From Erinaceus europaeus (Eukaryota > Chordata > Mammalia > Eulipotyphla > Erinaceidae), in assembly GCF_950295315.1 (NCBI RefSeq), contig NC_080171.1, forward strand, positions 35,157,698-35,221,697: a stretch of DNA of 64,000 bases, read 5' to 3'. Below the pieces are notes generated by a model that did no database searches, was not told where the DNA came from, and worked only from the letters and a program-made list of their open reading frames with translations. The position numbers and the translations under genes were made by a program. Positions 58,609 through 64,000 of the stretch are shown here, one piece after another (position 1 is the stretch's first letter; each line of letters begins with the position of its first letter).

Positions 58609-59060
58609 CCAGGTAATCTTTCCCAAGCAGGGATGAGGTTCTGATTCATCAGGTGTTTTTCACTCAAATACTGCTCCAGCCACTTAAGAAAAAAAAAAGA
58701 AGTTAAAGGAAGAGGCTTGGAATGACACCCCTGTTGAGCCAGGAATCTTGGTAAAGAAAATAGCTCAGCAGGAAGCCTGCTAGAAGCAGCTTTCCAGCCT
58801 GTGGGGGCTGGTTCTGGGATGATGGGGTGAGCTCAGAAACAATCAAAAGATTTTCTTTTTCCCCCTGGCCTCCATTTGTCAGCCCAAGAGAGTTATAGGA
58901 CTGTATTTTGGTGTCACTCTGACCAGACCATGTTTACCCTCCTACAGTCAGCCCAGTATCCTACCCTTTCAAGAGAATCCAGGGTTGCAAGCTGCTGCTT
59001 CTTGGAGCTCATGGCAGCTGTGGCTCCAAAGTCGCCATCTCGGCTCCAACCCCTTACCAA
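57580..59060 (-). mobile_element. ORF-less L1 derivative: 5' UTR fused to short-type 3' UTR
   Basis: On the minus strand 59060-57785 is an L1 5' leader starting with a YY1-like 'gccgagatggcgac' and colinear with 32253-30638 and 41598-42412. At about 57784 it joins directly to a short-type L1 3' UTR (57783-57580, 'ccaaagtaaaaggctctg...', A-rich end). ORF1 and ORF2 are wholly absent, and the break falls right at the ORF1 start codon (…AAAAAATGG). The whole 1.48 kb is flanked by 'attttttctt' at 57570-57579 and 59061-59070, so it is one insertion. Loss of the ORFs before or after insertion cannot be decided from one copy. Confidence 0.8.
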
Positions 59061-59070
59061 ATTTTTTCTT

Positions 59071-59361
59071 CCCATGTTTATTCATTACCATGCATACATG
59101 TGTGGTCATGTCTCATAATATAAATGCTTCTGCTTACATGAAAATTCTCTTCAGATTGATTTGCTCTTACTATTGATTAATTTAGGAAGAGGACTTAATG
59201 CCACATAATTCATGAATTTATCTTTACTTGTTAATGGCCTCTTTATATTTGAAAGACTCATAATACTTGGGTTAAAGTCCTACAAAGATAGAATGAGTTA
59301 ATCATAAAAGATAAACTAAATATCTTAGCTGACATATTTGTCTTATATCTCTTTACCTTAT
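59071..59361. other. Unique AT-rich DNA, nothing recognised
   Basis: No repeat match or credible frame is visible. Confidence 0.45.
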
Positions 59362-59375
59362 CTCTGCATAATTTC

Positions 59376-59693
59376 TTCTTTATTTTTTATTTTATTGCCA
59401 TCAGTGTAATCACTGGGGCTGGGTGCATACAATGAACCCATTTCTCATGGAAATCATCATTATTCATCTCTCTCTCTCTCTCTTTCTCTCCTCCTTTCTT
59501 TTATTTTACTTTTTTATATATAGACAGATAGAAAGTAGAGGAAGGGGAGGGATATAGGGAGAAAGAAACAGCACTTCTTCACCACTCATGAAGCTTCCTC
59601 CTTGCAGCTGGGGGCCTAGAGGCTTGAATCCATCCATGCCCTTTTACATAGTGATGTCTACATTCTACCAGGTGTGCCACTGCCTAGTCCCAA
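59376..59693 (-). repeat. ERI SINE, long form, minus, 14-bp target duplication
   Basis: The 3' extension complement ('attgccatcagtgtaatcac'), CT run, GA-rich body, 'cttcaccactcatgaagc' and head complement are present. Target duplications 'ctctgcataatttc' lie at 59362-59375 and 59694-59707. Confidence 0.94.
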
Positions 59694-59983
59694 CTCTGCA
59701 TAATTTCAAGCAGTTTTTAAATTGCCTCAAAACAAACATTTCAGAAGACTATTTATTCAGAAGAATAGAAAGTACTAAATAAGGAATATATAGTAAATAA
59801 TAAGAATTATTCTGCCTCTAAGAATGAAGCACAGAGACTTACCTGAGATAGCAAAATATAAGTGAATATAATTAGACTTCCTGTTGGTTGAGGTCATTAA
59901 AGATTGTTTGGAAGCTGAAAATTCAGAGAATAAACTTTATATCCTAAACAATATTTTAAAAATAAGATTTAAAAAAGTGTAGA

Positions 59984-60217
59984 TGAGGGAGTTGGGAGGC
60001 AGCTCAGCGGGTTAAGCACATGTGACATGAAGTGCAAGGAACAGTTAAGATCCTGGTTCAAGCCCCCAGTTCCCCACCTGCAGGGAAGTTGCTTCACAGG
60101 CGGTGAAACAGGCCTGCAGGTGTCTCTCTCTCTTCCTCTCTATCTCCCCTTTCTCTCTCAATTTCTCTCTGTCTCTATCCAATAACAAATAGATAAATAA
60201 AAAATTTAAAAAAACAT
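59984..60217 (+). repeat. ERI SINE, plus, 13-bp target duplication
   Basis: The head 'gggaggcagctcagcggg', A box, B box 'ggttcaagcc', 'cacaggcggtgaaacagg', CT-rich body and A-rich tail are present. Target duplications 'aaaaaagtgtaga' lie at 59971-59983 and 60218-60230. Confidence 0.94.
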
Positions 60218-60230
60218 AAAAAAGTGTAGA

Positions 60231-60799
60231 GGACCACAGACATAAAACATAAAACACAAAAATAGATCCCAACTCATAAAGCATACACTGTAATGAAAAT
60301 AAAATATCATTCACTGAAGGAGGAAAAAAAGCAAACAGAAAAGATTCAAACAATCCCCTTGAAATAGTAGATGATTAGTATTAACATCTCAATTCAAATC
60401 ACATGAAAACTTAACAGTGATGTTTCTTTTATGCCCATTATGAACAATGTCATTGCATTTGGTTATTGTTCATGTAGCCTGGAAAAATTTCAATCATAGC
60501 CGATTGTTATATCCTTTAAAATGTGAAGAGGTGAATGGACTAAGAAGAGACTTAAATAATCTCAGTGCTTTTCTAGAGAGCTTTATGAGTAGAAGTGCAC
60601 GTTAAGAGGTTTAGGAAACTTAGACAAATAGAAGTGGAACAATGATGGTCTTGTGTATTTTCTATTACATTTTCTTTTAAAGGATTTTCCCCTTTTTTAT
60701 TTCTCTCAGTTTTTAATAACCTCTTAGAGTTTAATCAGTTAAAATTTATTTTCTTCTCACACACATTGGCTCATAGTTTATCATTGCAGTATTGATTTA
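60231..60799. other. Unique AT-rich DNA, nothing recognised
   Basis: No repeat match or credible frame is visible. Confidence 0.45.
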
Positions 60800-61020
60800 T
60801 AATCATAGATTGCAACCTGAACTGGAATTGGCATATTGCACCAAAGTAAAAGACTCTGGGGTGGGTTGGGGGGAGAATAGTAGGATGACAAAAAGGATGA
60901 CAGAGGACCTAGTGGGGGTTGTATTGTTATATGGAAAATTGGGGAATGTTATGCATACACAAACTATTGTATTTACTGTCGATTATAAAACATTAATTCC
61001 CAATAAAGAAATTTAAAAAA
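60800..61020 (+). mobile_element. 5'-truncated L1 3' end (short UTR type), plus
   Basis: 'gaactggaattggcatattgc', 'caaagtaaaagactctgg', 'ggatgacagaggacc', 'caataaagaaattt' and an A-rich end are present. It is the closest relative in the window of the 3' part of the ORF-less element at 57580. Confidence 0.85.
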
Positions 61021-61149
61021 TAATAATCATACACTGATATGCCTAAGGACATTAACACAGCATAAAACACTCCTTTAAGCTTTTGAAAGTATCTGAAATA
61101 ATCCTTTTAAATGAACTTAAGAAATGGCACAATTACTCATTCTCCCTCT

Positions 61150-61320
61150 TTTTTTTTAATTTTCCTGAGGCATGATTAATTTATAAATGTCAACTTCAAG
61201 GTGTTCAGTCTAATGATTCAATATTTGTATATCTTGTGAAATAATCACCACAATAAGCCATGTTGATAGTTATCAAAAAGAATTACCATAGCAGATTATA
61301 AATTAAAAAATTCTTTTTCT
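61150..61320 (-). mobile_element. Ancient mammalian L1 (L1M-like) 3' end, minus
   Basis: 'cctgaggcatgattaattta', '...caatatttgtatatcttgtgaaataatcaccacaataag' (61218-61257) is the well-known reverse complement of old eutherian L1 3' ends, unlike the hedgehog-specific types elsewhere in the window. Confidence 0.75.
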
Positions 61321-61325
61321 TTAAA

Positions 61326-61530
61326 AATCTTTTAAGATTTATTTAACAACTATATATACACATATATGTATATATAATTTAATAGTTTGATAGTGATTTG
61401 TAAGATTATAAGATAGTAGGGGTATAGTTACACCCACTCCTACTATTCTCAGCCCCAATGATAACCACTATGGTTCACCTGAGTTTTTATAGGATGGCTA
61501 GCTACATCTTTTTTGCAAGTTATGTATTTT
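61326..61530 (-). mobile_element. Old L1 3' terminus fragment, minus
   Basis: 'gtgatttgtaagattataag', '...ggggtatagttacac' parallels 21170-21220. The remainder is diverged. Confidence 0.5.
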
Positions 61531-61538
61531 AGGGTGTT

Positions 61539-62953
61539 TTTTTTTTTTTAAATAAAATGGAAACATTGACAAGACCATAGGATAAGAAGGGTACCTTTCC
61601 ACAAATTGCCTAGTCCTAGAGCTCCATATTCAATCCCCTCCTTTGATAGCTTCACTATTCTTTATCCCTTTGGGAGTATGGATCCAGGATCATTGTAGGG
61701 TGCAGAAGGTGGAAGGTCTGACTTCTTCTCTGCTGAACATGAGCATCGGCAGGTTGGTCCATACTCCCAGCCTGTATCTTTCCCTAGTGGGGCAGAGGTC
61801 TGGGGAGGAAGGGCTCCAAGACACATGGTGAGATCCTCTGCACAAGGAGGTTGAGTTGTCATCATGGTATCATTTGGAACCTGGTGACTGAAAAAGAGTT
61901 AAGATATAATGCAGAACAAGTTGTTGACTAAGCATGAACCTAAAGGCATGAATAGTTCAGATGAAGATTGGTGTCTCCGTTTTGGAAAAAGCTAGTAGGT
62001 TAGGTGTTTTCCAGAGGGCATGTGACTTTACTAGTTTTTGCCTGAGACTGACATCTAGTATGCAGGTGTACCCAAGTTATTGTCTGGGGAGAAGCTGTCA
62101 TAGTTGGAAAAAGGACTAGAAAGCTGGATCAGGGAAGAGAATAACTCCCAAATATGAGGAAAGTGTATAAATATTGTTGATTGTAAACAAACCACATCAA
62201 TTTGATCTAGGGCCATATTCAGCACAGGAGCCTATGTAACCTCTGCATCCTTGTAGGTCTTTGCTCACATTCTGTGGTCATGGCTAGGGACATTCCAGGT
62301 TGCACCAATTTCAGGACCCATCTTCTTTGAGTAGTAGGTAGAGTATGTAGTCCGACCTCCCTTCGGAGAATGAAACATTCCCTACCATTATTGGTCCACA
62401 TTAAAGGCAAGGTCCTACAGGGGCCCCCAAAGGGGTCCATTATGTCATTCCTGATGGAAATGACCAGTGACAGGTAAGAGAGAGATCTGTTAAGAGGTCT
62501 AGTCTCATCATGCCTTTGTGGGAACCTCAGGGCTCCCTGAATAGGGCCCCAGGTGATTGGGTGGCCTGGTTGTTACTAAAGAGTCATCTTTAAAGTATAC
62601 TAGTCTCTTGCCCCTATTCAGCTTTTATAGTCTTTACTTTGACACGGTTAGCTTTTGAGTGGGGATGTGTAATAGGAGGTAGCTGAGGAGGGTATCTAGA
62701 TCTAAGCAGAAACTATTTTATTGAGTACTGTAAGGTGTCTTTTTAGTTCTTTCTACTTGCTTTTCATTTATTGACTCACTGCAAATTATTGTGCAATTTT
62801 CTTTAAAATATATATTTTACCCTAACTTATGGATACATGTACATATGCCCTGTCTTATAGGCCCTGATCTATATCTAGGTTTTGAGGTTTTGTTAAGAAG
62901 TGCACCACTCAAAACTGAATTAAGGAGTCCTATGGGCTAAGAAAAGTCTCACC
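61539..62953 (-). mobile_element. 5'-truncated L1 with extended 3' UTR, minus
   Basis: Poly(T) at 61539-61550, then the extended UTR including the segment seen at 34450-35250, to a break near 62953. More diverged than 34012-35662. Frames within it are UTR. Confidence 0.85.
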
Positions 62954-63500
62954 AATGTTTTAGTTTCCTATATCCCAGATGTGAAAGAAACCTTCCAGTA
63001 GTTGTCTTTCACTTCCTTATTTCACAAAGCATAATCACCTCCAATTCCATCCACTTTGTCCCAAAGGACACAATACCATTATATGTATATGTGTATGTGT
63101 ATGTGTATGTGTATGTATATGTGTATATATATGCATATATATATATATATTAAATTGCTGAATAGCACTCCACTGAGTATATATGCTTTATTTATCCAGT
63201 CATCTATTGGGGTATTTAAGATATGTACATATTTTGGCTATCATGAACAATATGGCTATAAACAAGGAGGTACGCATGTCCCTTTAATTTAGTATTTTCA
63301 TATCTTTTGGATAATTGTTTAGGAATAATATTTCTAGTTGATATGGTATTTCCATTTTTATTTGTTTAAGGATCCTTCCTACTATTCTCCATAATTGATG
63401 CAAAAGTTTGCATTCACACCATCAGTGTAACAGGGTTCCTCTTTCTCCACATCCTTGCCAACACTTACTGATTCCTGGTTAATTTTTCCCACAGCAACTT
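62954..63500 (-). pseudogene. Ancient L1 ORF2 C-terminal remnant, minus, with TATG microsatellite
   Basis: 'cacaaagcataatcacctcc', 'gctgaatagcactccactgag', 'gctatcatgaacaatatggc' and 'ccacatccttgccaacac' are the conserved landmarks of the ORF2 tail in old mammalian L1s. It is probably the same element as 61150-61320, split by the L1 at 61539. A (TATGTG)n/(AT)n run lies at 63078-63152. Confidence 0.8.
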
Positions 63501-64000
63501 AAAAGTATGTAGTGCAATATTAATGACTGTAGTAATAAAATCGTACATTGTAATATTTCTTCCAATGGAATGACATATTTCATAGATCCAGAATTATGTA
63601 CCAGTTGAAGGGAATCCCAACAGTTACAAATTTCAGATTCTAAGATAATGCTTTATTTATTTGGGTTAGATATCAATTCAAACTTGATGCAGTGAATAGT
63701 TTTGTCTAGTGTGTGTAAGGGCTTAAGGGCCATTCGCTATGTGAGTATGCCATGTGAGTATGTTATTTATGAGATTGGTATGAGAGAGTTGGTACTAACA
63801 ATATAACCAACAACAAACTCACAAAGTATTCCTCAATATGTATTTACTCTAAATTAAAATCTCATTTGACCAATCTTACCAAAGAATGTACAAAATAGTT
63901 TGGATCCTCTGGCAAAGCACTTGTGTTGATCTATGAAGAGGAGAAAATGGACATATTCTGTTTTCTCTGAGTGTGCAACAAAGAAATAGAGAAAATATAA
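63501..64000. other. Unique AT-rich DNA, nothing recognised
   Basis: No repeat match or credible frame is visible. Confidence 0.45.

Noticed and set aside
1..64000. Search for a CRISPR array, operon, toxin-antitoxin, phage or other prokaryotic system
   Set aside because: No regularly spaced short repeats, no dense long frames, and pervasive mammalian SINE/L1 content exclude a prokaryotic origin.

Overview
This is mammalian nuclear DNA made mostly of retrotransposons. The best guess at the organism is a hedgehog (Erinaceus type, Eulipotyphla). The basis is dozens of copies of a tRNA-derived SINE with A-box/B-box head, a 'gaagcaggtctgcaggtgtc' core, a CT-rich body and an A-rich or ATT-rich tail, which I recognise as the hedgehog ERI family, plus a distinctive L1 lineage with a long 3' UTR. 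Species assignment is inference. I find no host protein-coding exon, functional tRNA or rRNA, CRISPR array or bacterial feature. Every long reading frame belongs to a decayed L1 or is a repeat-derived shadow.

Layout. 1-11 kb: unique AT-rich DNA with scattered SINEs, microsatellites and one 5'-inverted L1 3' end (7933-8894). 11.1-15.9 kb: a nested L1 block with a second 5'-inverted (twin-primed) L1 inside an older L1, plus two SINEs. 16-24.4 kb: unique DNA, SINEs, a young truncated L1 (18924-19890) and a head-to-head pair of old L1 3' ends (about 21.15-22.09 kb). 24.4-35.7 kb: a full-length minus-strand L1 (24714-32253, 14-bp target duplication) inserted in an older minus-strand L1, then another L1 3' end. 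35.7-40.5 kb: the longest repeat-poor stretch. 40.5-52.6 kb: a full-length plus-strand L1 (41128-48457, 15-bp target duplication) inserted into the ORF1 of an older plus-strand L1, which also carries a solo LTR (49925-50389). 52.6-59.1 kb: stacked insertions, including three copies of one target site, a second solo LTR (54988-55320) and a 1.5-kb ORF-less L1 derivative (57580-59060) in which the 5' UTR is fused to the 3' UTR between 10-bp direct repeats. 59-64 kb: SINEs, L1 3' ends and ancient mammalian L1 remnants.

Nothing here works as a pathway. The two full-length L1s each encode ORF1 (coiled-coil RNA-binding protein) and ORF2 (endonuclease plus reverse transcriptase), but both frames are broken by stops, frameshifts or deletion, so neither copy should move on its own. 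L1 machinery presumably also mobilised the SINEs. The most interesting items are the ORF-less L1 derivative, the duplicated 5' end of the plus-strand L1 with a CpG-rich, TATA-containing insert, and the two twin-priming inversions. Divergence, subfamily and age statements are by eye from copies inside this window.
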